A stretch of DNA of 64,000 nt from Demetria terragena DSM 11295 (GTDB lineage Bacteria; Actinomycetota; Actinomycetes; Actinomycetales; Dermatophilaceae), in the NCBI RefSeq assembly GCF_000376825.1, contig NZ_AQXW01000003.1, positions 389,498 through 453,497 on the forward strand, in the 5' to 3' direction. The notes under the pieces are model-generated. The model was given only the letters and a program-made list of their open reading frames with translations, had not been told where the DNA came from and ran no database searches. The position numbers and the translations under genes were made by a program. How positions within the stretch are numbered: position 1 is the first letter of the stretch; every line of letters begins with the position of its first letter. Below are positions 52,084 to 62,046 of this stretch, in pieces.

Positions 52084-52386
52084 GGGGGCCGGCGTTGCCG
52101 TTGGGGCGCTCGCCGGCATACCCGTTGCGGCGCCGAAGACCGCCGAGGATGCCAGAAGGGACCCACCGATCAAGGTGCCCAGCAGGATGGCGCCGATCGC
52201 GAGAGGCAGCGAACCGGTGGCTGCGGCGATGGCTGCGCCGGTCAGAGGACCAAACAGGCTGATGCCCAGGTTGGCCCACAAGATCACTTGGTCGAAGCCG
52301 CCAAGCGGACGCGGTGGGTCCGATGTCAGCGTGAGTGGTGCCTCGGAATTCGTTGCGGTGGCGGACTTTTCGATGACAGCCGACAT
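52072..52386 (-). pseudogene. Truncated CytX/NCS1-type transporter
   Basis: 104 codons from the ATG at 52386. The first ~85 residues (RPLGGFDQVILWANLGISLFGPLTGAAI, then AIGAILLGTLIGGSLLASSAVFGAATGMP) match the start and first two membrane helices of NCS1 transporters of the CytX group, which import the thiamine precursor HMP. Normal members exceed 400 aa. After GMP the frame turns into repeat-derived residues (ASAPTATPAPYAG) and stops, so the gene is a remnant. It is preceded by a TPP riboswitch, consistent with a thiamine-regulated origin. A ribosome site AAGGAAG remains. Confidence 0.7.
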
Positions 52387-52422
52387 GACACTTCCTTTCG
52401 ACGTCACGCAGCGAAGGTGACG

Positions 52423-52518
52423 CCATCCCTACGCCGGCATTACCCGGTCAGGTTCGGTCGGTCGGCGGACCGTGGTCTCCGCCCTCTCAGCCCGAGACAT
52501 GCGTCGAGCTCCCGTAAG
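52423..52518 (-). promoter_or_regulatory. TPP riboswitch (THI element)
   Basis: Read on the minus strand, the aptamer starts GGGAGCTCGA, has GGGCTGAGAG (CTGAGA at 52485-52490), then GAACCTGACCGGGTAATGCCGGCGTAGGGATGG to 52423. These are the conserved THI box P2/J and P4/P5 segments for thiamine pyrophosphate. It ends about 36 bases before the start of the truncated cytX-like gene. This short distance suggests translational control. It may still respond to TPP although its gene is broken. Confidence 0.85.
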
Positions 52519-52925
52519 GACAACCCCGCCGTGGCGAGGACCCCGAAAAGGCTCGGCCAGCCTATCGGCGTGCTGCTGCACGACCCACTCGGTCGGCTGT
52601 GCCAGAATGGGTCACGGTCGTGCAGTGCACCACAGCGCCTGCGCGCCCCGACTGAGTCCCGACCGCGGGCCTGACACGACACACCTTTGTGCGATCAGGA
52701 CACCTGCGCGGGTGGCCGTTCCGCATCATGCGCGAGGCCGCCAACGATGGACCGGCCGGCGCCAGGGATTGTGGCGGTGACGCGCTTAGCGCGAACTGGC
52801 CCTGACGTAGCAGCCGACTTCCGCCGGTGCCAGCGCGCACCTGCGGCTTCCCGCACCACGCGGGCGCGATGGCCAACCAGGCCCCGCTGTGGGCGCCCTC
52901 GTGTCTGAGTAGAAGGACGGGCCGA
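52519..52925 (+). other. Gene-free leader upstream of rne
   Basis: About 400 bp between the TPP riboswitch and the rne start. I find no tRNA, no coding frame with family likeness and no clear repeat. Short palindromes such as GCGCTTAGCGC (near 52780) occur. Long leaders subject to autoregulation are known for rne in E. coli and mycobacteria, so this may be an rne 5' UTR. Confidence 0.35.
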
Positions 52926-55382
52926 ATGAGCCTCGACTTTTCCGACCAGAGTGATCCTGCCTCGGCAGGATCAGACAAGAAGACCGCTGAACCTGCCGCA
53001 GCGCCTGCCTTTGGGCTGATCTTCCAGGCACCCGACCCGCAAACCCGAGTCCCCGCTCGCGAGCCGGTCCGTGACGAGCCACTTCCTGAGCAAGAGAACC
53101 GTTCATCGGGGTCTCCCAAGGAGGACTCGTCCGATGGCCGATCGGCAGGTCGTCAGGAGGCCAAGGACACGAAGGCCGCCAAGGGCAAAAAGGGCGACAA
53201 GTCCAAGAGAGCGTCCAAGGCCAAAGACACCGATGGTGGCGGTGACGCCGCACCAGGTGCGCCGTCGGAGTCCTCCGACGAGGACGACCAGAACGCAGAA
53301 GGCGGCAACCGTCGGCGCCGGGGCGGCCGCGGCCGTACGCGCAAGGATGCTGATGCTGGGGACCACGAGGCCCAGGACAGCGCCGATGACGGGTCAGGCG
53401 ACAACGACTCCAGCGAGTCAGCAGATGGGGATAGCGACGGGGAGGGCAATGGCTCGCGTCGGCGTCGTCGGCGCCGTCGCGGTGGTTCAGGCGCAGGCGA
53501 GTCTGATGACCCGCCGGGCACCGTGACCAAGGTGCGTGAAGCCCGAAAGCCGCGCGACGAAGTGACCTCGATCAAGGGGTCAACACGCTTGGAGGCCAAG
53601 CGTCAACGTCGCCGCGAAGGCCGCGAGGCTGGCCGCCGCCGTACGGTCATCACTGAAGCTGAGTTCCTGGCGCGTCGGGAGAGCGTCGAGCGCACGATGG
53701 TGGTGCGCGAGCGCGAGGGCCGCACCCAGATCGGCGTCATGGAAGACGACGTTCTCGTCGAGCACTATGTCTCTCGCGAGAGCCAGCAGGCCTCGATGGC
53801 TGGCAACGTCTACCTCGGTCGGGTCCAAAACGTGCTGCCGAGCATGGAAGCCGCCTTCGTCGACATCGGCCGTGGCCGCAACGCGGTGCTCTATGCCGGC
53901 GAAGTCAACTGGGACGCCGCGGGCATGGAAAGCAACCAGCCCAAGCGCATCGAGAACGCACTCAAGTCTGGTGAGACGGTCCTGGTGCAGGTCACCAAAG
54001 ACCCCATCGGTCACAAGGGCGCACGGCTGACCTCGCAGATCTCGCTGCCGGGGCGGTACCTCGTCTATGTGCCGAACAGTTCGATGACCGGCATCTCTCG
54101 CAAGTTGCCCGACACCGAGCGCTCCCGGCTGAAAAAGATCCTCAAGGAGGTCGTTCCCGAAGACGGTGGCGTCATCGTCCGTACGGCCGCCGAGGGGGCG
54201 AGCGAGGAAGAACTGCGCGCCGACGTCGAGCGGCTGGTGAAGACCTGGGAGCAGATCCAGAAGAAGGCCGGATCCAGCAAGGCGAGCGCGCCGTCCCTCC
54301 TGCAGGGTGAGTCCGAAATGACCGTGCGGGTGATCCGCGACGTGTTCAACGAAGACTTCAGCAAGCTGATTGTGTCGGGCGATTCCGCCTGGACGCAGAT
54401 CAGCGACTATGTCGACTCGGTGGCCCCCGACCTCAAAGACCGTCTGCAGAAGTGGACGGGTGAGAAAGACGTCTTTGCGGTGAACCGAGTGGACGAGCAG
54501 TTGGCCAAGGCCATGGACCGCAAGGTCTGGTTGCCCTCTGGCGGGTCGCTCATCATCGACCGCACCGAGGCCATGACTGTCGTCGACGTCAACACGGGCA
54601 AGTTTGTCGGTTCGGGTGGCAACCTCGAAGAGACAGTGACCAAAAACAACATTGAGGCTGCGGAGGAGATCGTCCGCCAGCTTCGGCTCCGCGACATCGG
54701 CGGCATCATCGTGGTCGACTTCATCGACATGGTGCTGGAGGCCAACCGCGACTTGGTGGTCCGTCGACTCCTGGAATGCCTCGGTCGCGACCGCACCAAG
54801 CACCAGGTGGCGGAAGTCACCTCGCTTGGTCTGGTCCAGATGACCCGCAAGCGCGTGGGCAGCGGGCTGATCGAGATCTTCTCTGAGCCGTGCGAGCACT
54901 GCGCTGGTCGCGGTCTCGTCATCCACGACAAGCCGGTGGAGAAGTCTGGCGGACAGAGTGGTGGCAGCAACGGCGGAAGTTCCACCGGTCGGCGCAAGGG
55001 CCGAAAGGGCGCCAAGCAGAACGATTCGGGAACCCCGGCGAATGAGCCGCCGGCTCAGGACAAGACCGACTCCAACGGTCGTACGCCCGCACAGATCGCC
55101 GCAGCCGCGCACGCCGCCGCGGTGTCCGCAGAGGACAAGAACCACACCGCCAAGGAACCGGGTCGTCAGGACGTCGAGGCGCCAGAGCCGCAGGCGGTAG
55201 CGCCCGAGGCGAAGACGCCAGAGCAGACCATGGTTGATGTCGAGCCTGCGCCAACCCCTGCAGCGGAAGCTCCGGTCGATGACCCTGCTCCGGCCCGTCG
55301 CGCTCGACGTCGACGCGGTCGAGTCGTCGCTCCAGCCGGCCCGCCGCCCGCGAGTTTGGAGAAGGCGGACGATGGCGGGTAA
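52926..55382 (+). CDS. rne: Ribonuclease E/G
   Basis: 818 aa from the ATG at 52926. The N-terminal 235 residues are acidic/Arg-rich low complexity (RRRRGGRGR, runs of eight Arg), as in actinobacterial RNase E. The S1 domain follows (about 270-385). The catalytic core has D554 (VVDVNTGKF) and D598 (VDFIDM), 44 residues apart as in E. coli (D303/D346). The Zn-link is C656-E-H-C659. The C-terminal 160 residues are again Ala/Pro/Glu low complexity. It initiates mRNA decay and rRNA/tRNA processing. It leads the order rne-rplU-rpmA-obgE-proB. Confidence 0.95.
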   Translation: MSLDFSDQSDPASAGSDKKTAEPAAAPAFGLIFQAPDPQTRVPAREPVRDEPLPEQENRSSGSPKEDSSDGRSAGRQEAKDTKAAKGKKGDKSKRASKAKDTDGGGDAAPGAPSESSDEDDQNAEGGNRRRRGGRGRTRKDADAGDHEAQDSADDGSGDNDSSESADGDSDGEGNGSRRRRRRRRGGSGAGESDDPPGTVTKVREARKPRDEVTSIKGSTRLEAKRQRRREGREAGRRRTVITEAEFLARRESVERTMVVREREGRTQIGVMEDDVLVEHYVSRESQQASMAGNVYLGRVQNVLPSMEAAFVDIGRGRNAVLYAGEVNWDAAGMESNQPKRIENALKSGETVLVQVTKDPIGHKGARLTSQISLPGRYLVYVPNSSMTGISRKLPDTERSRLKKILKEVVPEDGGVIVRTAAEGASEEELRADVERLVKTWEQIQKKAGSSKASAPSLLQGESEMTVRVIRDVFNEDFSKLIVSGDSAWTQISDYVDSVAPDLKDRLQKWTGEKDVFAVNRVDEQLAKAMDRKVWLPSGGSLIIDRTEAMTVVDVNTGKFVGSGGNLEETVTKNNIEAAEEIVRQLRLRDIGGIIVVDFIDMVLEANRDLVVRRLLECLGRDRTKHQVAEVTSLGLVQMTRKRVGSGLIEIFSEPCEHCAGRGLVIHDKPVEKSGGQSGGSNGGSSTGRRKGRKGAKQNDSGTPANEPPAQDKTDSNGRTPAQIAAAAHAAAVSAEDKNHTAKEPGRQDVEAPEPQAVAPEAKTPEQTMVDVEPAPTPAAEAPVDDPAPARRARRRRGRVVAPAGPPPASLEKADDGG

Positions 55383-55529
55383 TGTTGAACCTCGGTGCGC
55401 TGATTCTCGGAGGCTTCGATCACGTCGGAGCCAGGCCGCAGAAAGTTGGCGTCACCCCCACACTTTCGATCAGTGGCGGACGAGCGCGCTGAACGATGAT
55501 CCGGAACGACGAGAGAAGTGAGACGCAAC

Positions 55530-55844
55530 GTGTACGCGATCGTTCGCGCAGGCGGCCGCCAGGAGAAGGTTTCCGTTGGTGACGTACTGGTAATCGACAA
55601 GGTCAAGACTGCTGCCGCTGGCGACAGCATCGACCTCACGCCCCTGCTTCTCGTGGACGGCGAGACGGTGACTAGCGACGCTGACAAGCTCGCCAAGGTC
55701 ACGGTCAAGGCCGAGATCGTCGAGGCCACCAAGGGTCCCAAGATCACGATTATCAAATACAAGAACAAGACCGGCTACCGCAAGCGCCAGGGGCACCGCC
55801 AGCCCCTGACCCGCGTCAAGGTCACGTCGATCGACGGCATCTGA
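55530..55844 (+). CDS. rplU: 50S ribosomal protein L21
   Basis: 104 aa from the GTG at 55530; an upstream GTG at 55518 would add four atypical residues. Landmarks are [19 protein letters not shown] at the N-terminus and [23 protein letters not shown] at the C-terminus, which binds 23S rRNA. The ~140-bp gap after rne should hold its promoter. It is followed after 10 bp by rpmA, the usual order. Confidence 0.96.
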   Translation: MYAIVRAGGRQEKVSVGDVLVIDKVKTAAAGDSIDLTPLLLVDGETVTSDADKLAKVTVKAEIVEATKGPKITIIKYKNKTGYRKRQGHRQPLTRVKVTSIDGI

Positions 55845-55854
55845 GGAGTAAAAG

Positions 55855-56127
55855 ATGGCACATAAGAAGGGTGCGTCCTCGACCCGTAACGGTCGCGACT
55901 CAAACGCACAGCGACTCGGAGTGAAGCGCTTCGGCGGCCAGCGGGTCGGCGAAGGCGAGATCATCGTCCGTCAGCGCGGAACCCACTTCCACGCCGGAAA
56001 CAACGTCGGCCGTGGTGGAGACGACACGCTGTTCGCCCTGACCGCTGGTCAGGTGCAGTTCGGGCAGCGCAAGGGCCGCAAGGTGGTTGACATCGTCGTC
56101 GCCGAGACGGCCGACGCGTCAGCCTGA
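55855..56127 (+). CDS. rpmA: 50S ribosomal protein L27
   Basis: 90 aa. [28 protein letters not shown] is the flexible N-terminus that reaches the peptidyl-transferase centre. [29 protein letters not shown] follows. There is no Bacillus-type N-terminal extension needing cleavage. A GAGG site precedes the ATG. A perfect hairpin separates it from obgE. Confidence 0.96.
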   Translation: MAHKKGASSTRNGRDSNAQRLGVKRFGGQRVGEGEIIVRQRGTHFHAGNNVGRGGDDTLFALTAGQVQFGQRKGRKVVDIVVAETADASA

Positions 56128-56147
56128 CCGAGGCAGACTGAACATTC

Positions 56148-56185
56148 CCTCGAGGGGGCGGGCCGCTCGGCCCGCCCCCTCGAGG
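56148..56185 (+). terminator. Perfect hairpin between rpmA and obgE
   Basis: An 18-bp perfect stem, arms 56148-56165 and 56168-56185, with the two-base centre CT (in practice a 4-base loop). It starts 20 bp after the rpmA stop and ends 32 bp before obgE. No T-tract follows, so it is either an actinobacterial-type terminator or a processing site that lowers obgE expression relative to the ribosomal genes. Confidence 0.7.
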
Positions 56186-56217
56186 CATCCCAGAACCAAC
56201 ACACCCAAGGAAGTCTG

Positions 56218-57747
56218 ATGGCCAGCCAGTTCGTCGACCGGGTCGTACTCCAGGTCGCAGCCGGTAACGGCGGCCACGGGGTGGCGTCGGTGCATCGTGA
56301 GAAGTTCAAGCCGCTGGGTGGACCGGACGGCGGCAATGGCGGCCGAGGCGGCGACGTCGTGCTCGAAGTCAGCCCTCAGTCCACCACCCTGCTCGACTAC
56401 CACCACCGGCCGTTCCGCAAGGCAACCAACGGCGCGCCCGGCGGTGGCGACGAACGCAACGGTGCCGACGGCACTGATCTGGTACTGGCCGTGCCGGAAG
56501 GCACCGTCGTCAAGACTCGTGATGGTGAAGTGCTGGCCGACCTGGTGGGCGCCGGGACTCGGTTTATCCCGGCTCGCGGGGGCCGTGGCGGGCTAGGCAA
56601 TAAGGCGCTGGCCTCACCTCGTCGGAAGGCGCCCGGCTTCGCACTCCTGGGTGAACCCGGCGAGACCGCCGACATCATCCTGGAATTGAAGACCCTGGCC
56701 GATGTGGCCCTCATCGGGTTTCCCTCAGCAGGCAAATCCAGCCTCGTGTCGGTCGTGTCGGCAGCCCGTCCCAAGATCGCCGACTACCCGTTCACCACGC
56801 TGGTTCCTAACCTCGGCGTCGTGACCGCCGGCGAAGAGCGCTACACCATCGCCGATGTGCCGGGGCTGATCCCCGGAGCCAGTGAAGGCAAAGGGCTCGG
56901 CCTGGAGTTCCTGCGCCACGTGGAGCGCTGCTCGGTGCTCGTCCACGTGGTCGACTGCGCCACGCTCGAGCCTGGCCGCGACCCGATGACCGACCTTGAG
57001 GTTATCGAGCAGGAGCTGGCCGCGTACGTCCCGGACGCCTCACTCGGCGGCCGACCTCTCGCCGAGCGCACCCGCATCGTGGTGCTCAATAAGGCCGATG
57101 TTCCTGACGCCCAGGAACTTGCCGAGATGGTTCGCCCAGATCTGGAAGAGCGCGGCCTCGAAGTACACATCATCTCGGCGGTCGCCCACATGGGCCTGCG
57201 CGAGCTGACGTTCGCGCTCGCCAAGCATGTGGCGGCCGCCCGAGCAGAACGAGAGTCGGACATCGTTCCGCAGCGGACCGTCCTGCGCCCACGCGCTGTC
57301 GACGACCGTGGATTTGAGGTCAAGCGGGAGAACACCTCCGATGGGGAGCTGTACCGGGTGATTGGCGATCGCCCCACTCGATGGGTCCGCCAAACCGACT
57401 TCGGCAATGACGAAGCCGTGGGCTATCTCGCCGATCGCCTTGGGCGACTCGGCGTTGAGGACGCCTTGTTCAAGGCGGGAGCGGTCGCCGGTTCGACAGT
57501 GTTGATCGGACCTGCCGACAACGCAGTGGTGTTCGACTGGGAGCCGACCTTGCAGACCGGCTCGGAACTCCTCGGTGCCCGCGGTACCGATTTGCGCCTG
57601 GACGAAGACCATCGACCCACGCGGGCCGAGCGGCGCGAAGAATTCCACCATCGCAAGGACGCGCAACGAGAAGCTCGCGAGGACCTTGCCGCTGAGCGAC
57701 GCGCGGGCATCTGGACAGAGCACGATTCAGGCGATGACGTCGAGTGA
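56218..57747 (+). CDS. obgE: GTPase Obg (ObgE/CgtA)
   Basis: 509 aa. The Obg fold with glycine-rich arms occupies 1-160 ([34 protein letters not shown]). The G domain has GFPSAGKS at 167-174, [16 protein letters not shown] and NKAD. The OCT domain occupies about 350-430 and a charged tail follows. It acts in 50S maturation and stress responses. The position after rpmA and before proB is conserved in actinomycetes. Confidence 0.96.
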   Translation: MASQFVDRVVLQVAAGNGGHGVASVHREKFKPLGGPDGGNGGRGGDVVLEVSPQSTTLLDYHHRPFRKATNGAPGGGDERNGADGTDLVLAVPEGTVVKTRDGEVLADLVGAGTRFIPARGGRGGLGNKALASPRRKAPGFALLGEPGETADIILELKTLADVALIGFPSAGKSSLVSVVSAARPKIADYPFTTLVPNLGVVTAGEERYTIADVPGLIPGASEGKGLGLEFLRHVERCSVLVHVVDCATLEPGRDPMTDLEVIEQELAAYVPDASLGGRPLAERTRIVVLNKADVPDAQELAEMVRPDLEERGLEVHIISAVAHMGLRELTFALAKHVAAARAERESDIVPQRTVLRPRAVDDRGFEVKRENTSDGELYRVIGDRPTRWVRQTDFGNDEAVGYLADRLGRLGVEDALFKAGAVAGSTVLIGPADNAVVFDWEPTLQTGSELLGARGTDLRLDEDHRPTRAERREEFHHRKDAQREAREDLAAERRAGIWTEHDSGDDVE

Positions 57748-57787
57748 TTCAGCGGGGGCCTACCCTGCTGATGTGAGCTCTCTGGCC

Positions 57788-58912
57788 ATGGACCGCAGCG
57801 CGATTCGCCAGGCTCACCGCGTCGTCGTCAAGGTGGGCTCGAGTTCGCTGACAGCCGCCACGGGTGGTCTTGACGCCGAACGCGTCGGCGCTCTCGTCGA
57901 TGTGCTCGCGCGACGCCGTTTGGCAGGCGCCGAGGTCATTCTGGTCTCCAGTGGCGCGATCGCCGCGGGTATGAGACCGCTCGGCCTCACCGTCCGTCCA
58001 GGCGACCTGGCTACCCAACAGGCGGCAGCCAGCGTCGGTCAGGGCGCGCTCATGTCGGCCTACTCAGATGCATTCGCCCGGCACGAGTTGCCAGTCGGTC
58101 AGGTGTTGCTGACCGCAGATGATGTTGCACGACGCCGGCAATACACCAACGCCCGTCGCACCCTCGAACGCCTCCTTGAGCTGGGGATGGTGCCGGTCGT
58201 CAATGAAAACGACACGGTCGCCACCCATGAAATTCGGTTCGGCGACAACGACCGTCTCGCAGCCCTGGTCGCGCACCTTCTGGACGCTGACGCGCTCGTT
58301 CTTCTCTCAGATGTTGATGCCCTCTATGACGGGCCGCCGGGTCAAGCAGGCTCGCACCGCATCGAATTGGTCACCGGCAGTGCAGATTTGGACGGGATCG
58401 AGATCGGGACGTCCGGGAGCCAAGTTGGTACCGGCGGAATGCAGACCAAGGTGGAGGCGGCCGCTATCGCTACCTCTGCCGGCGTACCGACGGTGCTCGC
58501 GGCCGCGCCCGCTGCTGGAGCCGCGCTGGCGGGTGAGGATGTCGGCACGTTGTTCTTGCCCACCGGCCGTCGTGGGCGCGCTCGACGTCTGTGGTTGGCC
58601 CATGCCACGACGGCTAGCGGGCGGCTTGTCCTTGATGACGGGGCGGTCGAGGCGATCACCCAGCGCGGTAGGTCGCTTCTGCCCGCGGGAGTCGTGGCCG
58701 TCCACGGGCGTTTCCACCCCGGCGACACGGTCGACTTGGTGGACAGCGCTGACCAGACCATCGCGCGCGGTTTGGTGAACTACCCGAGCGTGGAGATCCC
58801 CGCCATGCTGGGCCGCAGTACCCGGGACTTGGCGGCCGAACTCGGACCCGAGTACGAGCGCGAGCTCGTCCACAGGGATGATCTGGTCGTGCTGCAGACG
58901 AGGAAACGCTGA
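57788..58912 (+). CDS. proB: Glutamate 5-kinase
   Basis: 374 aa from the ATG at 57788; a GTG at 57773 would add five residues. It makes gamma-glutamyl phosphate, the first step of proline synthesis. The amino-acid-kinase domain has VVKVGSSSLT, VSSGAIAAGMRPLGL, VVNENDTVATHEIRFGDNDRLAALVA and GTGGMQTKVEAA. A C-terminal PUA domain (AGVVAVHGRFHPGDTV) completes the long form. Its stop overlaps the DedA-like start (TGATG). proA lies two genes downstream. Confidence 0.96.
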   Translation: MDRSAIRQAHRVVVKVGSSSLTAATGGLDAERVGALVDVLARRRLAGAEVILVSSGAIAAGMRPLGLTVRPGDLATQQAAASVGQGALMSAYSDAFARHELPVGQVLLTADDVARRRQYTNARRTLERLLELGMVPVVNENDTVATHEIRFGDNDRLAALVAHLLDADALVLLSDVDALYDGPPGQAGSHRIELVTGSADLDGIEIGTSGSQVGTGGMQTKVEAAAIATSAGVPTVLAAAPAAGAALAGEDVGTLFLPTGRRGRARRLWLAHATTASGRLVLDDGAVEAITQRGRSLLPAGVVAVHGRFHPGDTVDLVDSADQTIARGLVNYPSVEIPAMLGRSTRDLAAELGPEYERELVHRDDLVVLQTRKR

Positions 58913-59730
58913 TGACTCCACGCGACGATCCGACGCAGCCAGATCCACCTGAGGATTCTCCTGGGGACCCCGATCCAGAGCAGCCAATGGCCGATGCCGC
59001 ACCAGAGGACCTGAAGGACGACAGCCCACCGGAGTGGTGGGAAGACCCTCGGATGCCGTGGCAGGGCAAGCCGACTACCGCAGACAAGAGATGCTGGGCG
59101 GCTTTCATGCTGCTGGGTGTCTATGGCCTGGTGATGGTTCCGCTGCGACCACTCATCCTGGGCATGAGCACCTACGCGTTAGCGGCGATCAGCGGCTCGA
59201 CCGTCGCGATGGTCGATATCGGTGCCGGCCTCAAACTGGGTGGTGAACCGCACTGGTGGTTCTGGCTGGTGGTGGCCAGTTTGTCGGTGATGAAGTTCGA
59301 CTGGATCTTTTGGTGGGCGGGTCGCCTGTGGGGTCACGGCATGATCGAAGTCATTGGCGGACGCTCCCGATGGGCGGCCAAGATGGGCCGGCATGCGGAG
59401 CGTCTTGCCGAGCGCTTTGGAGGGCTCGCGACGTTCCTGGTGTGGGTCGTCCCCTTGCTGCCAAGCGCGGTGGTCTTCGTCTTTGTCGGAATGTCGAAGA
59501 TGAAGTTGCGCACGTTCTTGATCATCAACTTCATCGGTGCGTTCACGAATCGCGCCATTTACATGTATCTCGGATACCGGATCGGTGAGCCGGCCAAGGA
59601 CGTAGTGGACGTCATTCAGAAGTACAGCCTCTATATCTCGATCGTCTTGATCGTCGTCATCGTCTTCAAGAGCGTGCGCAGCAGTCGGCGACCGCAGACC
59701 ACTGAAACGGCACCGCCAGAGACGTCATGA
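58912..59730 (+). CDS. DedA/VTT-like membrane protein
   Basis: 272 aa. A hydrophilic Pro/Asp/Glu-rich N-terminus of about 60 residues precedes five or six helices. The central WIFWWAGRLWGHGMIEV, then ERFGGLATFLVWVVPLLPSAVVFVFVGMSKMKLRTFLIINFIGAFTNRAIYMYLGYRIG, resembles the VTT/SNARE-associated DedA core (an R/G-rich helix and a Pro-containing re-entrant loop). DedA proteins are undecaprenyl-phosphate or lipid flippase candidates. It overlaps proB by one base and the next gene by four, so it sits in a tight operon between proB and proA. Confidence 0.78.
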   Translation: MTPRDDPTQPDPPEDSPGDPDPEQPMADAAPEDLKDDSPPEWWEDPRMPWQGKPTTADKRCWAAFMLLGVYGLVMVPLRPLILGMSTYALAAISGSTVAMVDIGAGLKLGGEPHWWFWLVVASLSVMKFDWIFWWAGRLWGHGMIEVIGGRSRWAAKMGRHAERLAERFGGLATFLVWVVPLLPSAVVFVFVGMSKMKLRTFLIINFIGAFTNRAIYMYLGYRIGEPAKDVVDVIQKYSLYISIVLIVVIVFKSVRSSRRPQTTETAPPETS

Positions 59731-60551
59731 CGAGCAGAGTCCTGGTGACCGGCGCGGCCGGATTCTTGGGCGCTGAGATGATCCGGCAGTTCGTGTCAGC
59801 AGGAACGGACGCGGTGGGAACAACCTTTCGACGCCCGGCGCAGGTTCCGATACCCACGGTGAAGATCGACCTCCGAAACGCCGTGGCGAGCCAGGAACTG
59901 GTCGCAGAAGTTCGCCCGACGTTGGTGATCAACGCCGCCTACTCCAGCGCGGACTGGGAGATTACCGCGGTCGCGCCGGCCCACCTGGCCACGGCCGCAC
60001 ATGCGGTCGGTGCCGACTTTGTGCAGGTCTCCAGCGACGTGGTCTTCGCCGGGGGACCGGAGCGCTACACCGAGGACTCAGCCCCGTGCCCGGTCAATGC
60101 GTACGGCGCGGCCAAGGCGGCCGCGGAGGTTGCCGTACGTGCGTGTCACCCGGGGGCCACCATCGCCCGAATCTCGCTTCAGATGGGCACCCTTGAAGGG
60201 CACATCGAACGGTTCGTGCATGAGGTTGTCACCCACAAGCGAGACGGGGTGTTCTTCACCGATGACGTGAAGTACCCCGCTCATGTGGCCGATACCGCGC
60301 GGTGTCTGAGAGAACTTGCGGGCCGCCCTGGCATGTTTCATCTGCCGGGAGCCGATGCCTGCAACCGATTCGAACTCGCTGAGTTGGTGTGTGCGCAGTA
60401 CGGCTGGCCCACGGACCGACTCCGCCCGGGATCGAGGCTGGAGGCAGGCATCCCCGGACCCGCACAGGTCCACCTCGACGGAACGCGGACGCTGGCCGCC
60501 CTGCAATCGCCCATGCGTGGCGCACGGGAGTTCCTGAGTCCGGACACCTAG
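59727..60551 (+). CDS. NAD(P)-dependent RmlD-like reductase
   Basis: 274 aa extended SDR. It has [18 protein letters not shown] (GxxGxxG), [27 protein letters not shown], and [14 protein letters not shown] (YxxxK). This is the order of dTDP-4-dehydrorhamnose reductases. No rmlA, rmlB or rmlC is nearby, so a sugar or small-molecule reductase of unknown substrate is the safer call. It starts with an ATGA overlap on the DedA-like gene and ends 35 bp before proA. Confidence 0.82.
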   Translation: MTSRVLVTGAAGFLGAEMIRQFVSAGTDAVGTTFRRPAQVPIPTVKIDLRNAVASQELVAEVRPTLVINAAYSSADWEITAVAPAHLATAAHAVGADFVQVSSDVVFAGGPERYTEDSAPCPVNAYGAAKAAAEVAVRACHPGATIARISLQMGTLEGHIERFVHEVVTHKRDGVFFTDDVKYPAHVADTARCLRELAGRPGMFHLPGADACNRFELAELVCAQYGWPTDRLRPGSRLEAGIPGPAQVHLDGTRTLAALQSPMRGAREFLSPDT

Positions 60552-60586
60552 GAAGTCTGTACGTTCACCGTCGTAGTCTGCGAGGC

Positions 60587-61858
60587 ATGAACGCTGAGGC
60601 CGCCGACCGCGTCCGTACTGCCGCTCTCGCTGCGCGCACTGCCAGCCGTGAGCTCGCACTCCTGCCGCGTGCCGACAAGGACCGAGCGCTTGAGGTACTC
60701 GCCAATGCGGTGAAGAGCGCATCAGAGCGCATCCTGGCCGCAAACTCAGAAGACATCACACGCGGTGAGGCCGGCGGGTTGCGTGCCAATCTGGTGGATC
60801 GGCTTCGGCTGACCCCCGACCGCGTCGATGCCGTGGCTGAGGCATTGCGGTCGCTGGCCGCACTCCCGGATCCGGTGGGGGAGATCGTGCGTGGCAGCAC
60901 TCTGGCCAACGGCCTGGAAATTACCCAGGTTCAGGTCCCCATGGGCGTCGTGGGCATGATCTATGAAGCCCGACCCAATGTGACTGTTGACGCGGCCGGG
61001 TTGGGTTTGAAGTCCGGCAACGCGATGATCTTGCGCGGGGGGAGCGCGGCCGCGAGTACCAACGCCGCGCTGGTCGGCATCTTGCGGGAAGCACTGGCTC
61101 AGTGCGAACTCCCCACTGACACCGTGCAATTGCTGGAAGGTGGCCGTGATGACGTCACCGCATTGTTGTCCGCTCGCGGCCTGGTCGACCTCGTGATCCC
61201 CAGGGGTGGAGCCGACCTCATCAAGACGGTGGTCAGCCAGGCAACGGTGCCGGTGATCGAAACCGGTGTCGGTAACTGCCATGTGTACGTCGACCGCGCC
61301 GCAGACCTCGACATGGCGCTGGCCATCACCCTCAACTCCAAGACTCACCGGCCGAGTGTGTGCAACGCCGCGGAGTCGCTTCTGGTCCACGAGGCGGTCG
61401 CCGATGAGTACTTGCCAAGGGTGCTTGGTGCGTTGGGCGAGGCTGGCGTACTCGTCCACGCGGATCCGAAGGTGGAAGCAGTCGCGCGGCAGGCGGGCGT
61501 GGCACACGATGCAGTCACCGACGAGGACTGGGGGAGTGAGCATTTGGCCCTGGAGATGAGTGTCGGCGTCGTGGGTTCGCTCGATGATGCGCTCACGCAC
61601 ATTGGCCGCTACGGAACGCAGCACACCGAGGCCATCGTGACGCAGGATCGCGCAGCGGCACGACGGTTCGTGGCAGAGATCGACGCCGCGGCAGTTCTCG
61701 TGAATGCTTCGACGCGATTTACGGATGGGGGCGAGTTCGGCTTCGGTGCCGAGATCGGGATCTCCACCCAGAAGTTGCACGCCCGAGGTCCCATGGCACT
61801 CAAAGAACTGACCACAACGAAGTGGGTCGTTCAGGGCGACGGTCAGGTCCGCGCCTAG
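60587..61858 (+). CDS. proA: Glutamate-5-semialdehyde dehydrogenase
   Basis: 423 aa from the ATG at 60587. It reduces gamma-glutamyl phosphate with NADPH, the second step of proline synthesis after proB. It has the ALDH fold: [49 protein letters not shown], and the catalytic C231 in [30 protein letters not shown] closes the active site. The gene is plus strand, following proB, a DedA-like gene and an SDR gene. A CTTGAG/CTCAAG hairpin (61877-61899) may end the transcript. Confidence 0.96.
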   Translation: MNAEAADRVRTAALAARTASRELALLPRADKDRALEVLANAVKSASERILAANSEDITRGEAGGLRANLVDRLRLTPDRVDAVAEALRSLAALPDPVGEIVRGSTLANGLEITQVQVPMGVVGMIYEARPNVTVDAAGLGLKSGNAMILRGGSAAASTNAALVGILREALAQCELPTDTVQLLEGGRDDVTALLSARGLVDLVIPRGGADLIKTVVSQATVPVIETGVGNCHVYVDRAADLDMALAITLNSKTHRPSVCNAAESLLVHEAVADEYLPRVLGALGEAGVLVHADPKVEAVARQAGVAHDAVTDEDWGSEHLALEMSVGVVGSLDDALTHIGRYGTQHTEAIVTQDRAAARRFVAEIDAAAVLVNASTRFTDGGEFGFGAEIGISTQKLHARGPMALKELTTTKWVVQGDGQVRA

Positions 61859-62046
61859 GAGCGCTATCACGGGCGACTTGAGTTCGCTGGCGCCTCAAGG
61901 TCACAGTTCGGTTGAGATCGACTGGTAGTTTGCTGGGCTGTCCAAATCCTGGACTAACTTCGTGTTCTGGGAGCGCGAACCGTGGGCAACCTGGAGTTCG
62001 GTTCCCTTGATTGGGCAGATCAAAACTGAAGAACTGAGGCATTGGC
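61859..62046 (+). promoter_or_regulatory. Promoter region before the fibril protein gene
   Basis: 188 bp. A weak hairpin (CTTGAG at 61877-61882, CTCAAG at 61894-61899, 11-base loop) follows proA. A less GC-rich stretch (about 61990-62040, TTGGGCAGATCAAAACTGAAG) precedes the next gene. No RNA gene or repeat is seen. Confidence 0.35.

Noticed and set aside
52519..52925. A tRNA or small RNA gene in the rne leader.
   Set aside because: No cloverleaf with a GTTCRA-type T loop could be drawn by eye.
57575..57787. Extension of proB into the end of obgE.
   Set aside because: The upstream codons are another frame of the obgE C-terminus; the kinase fold begins right after the ATG at 57788.
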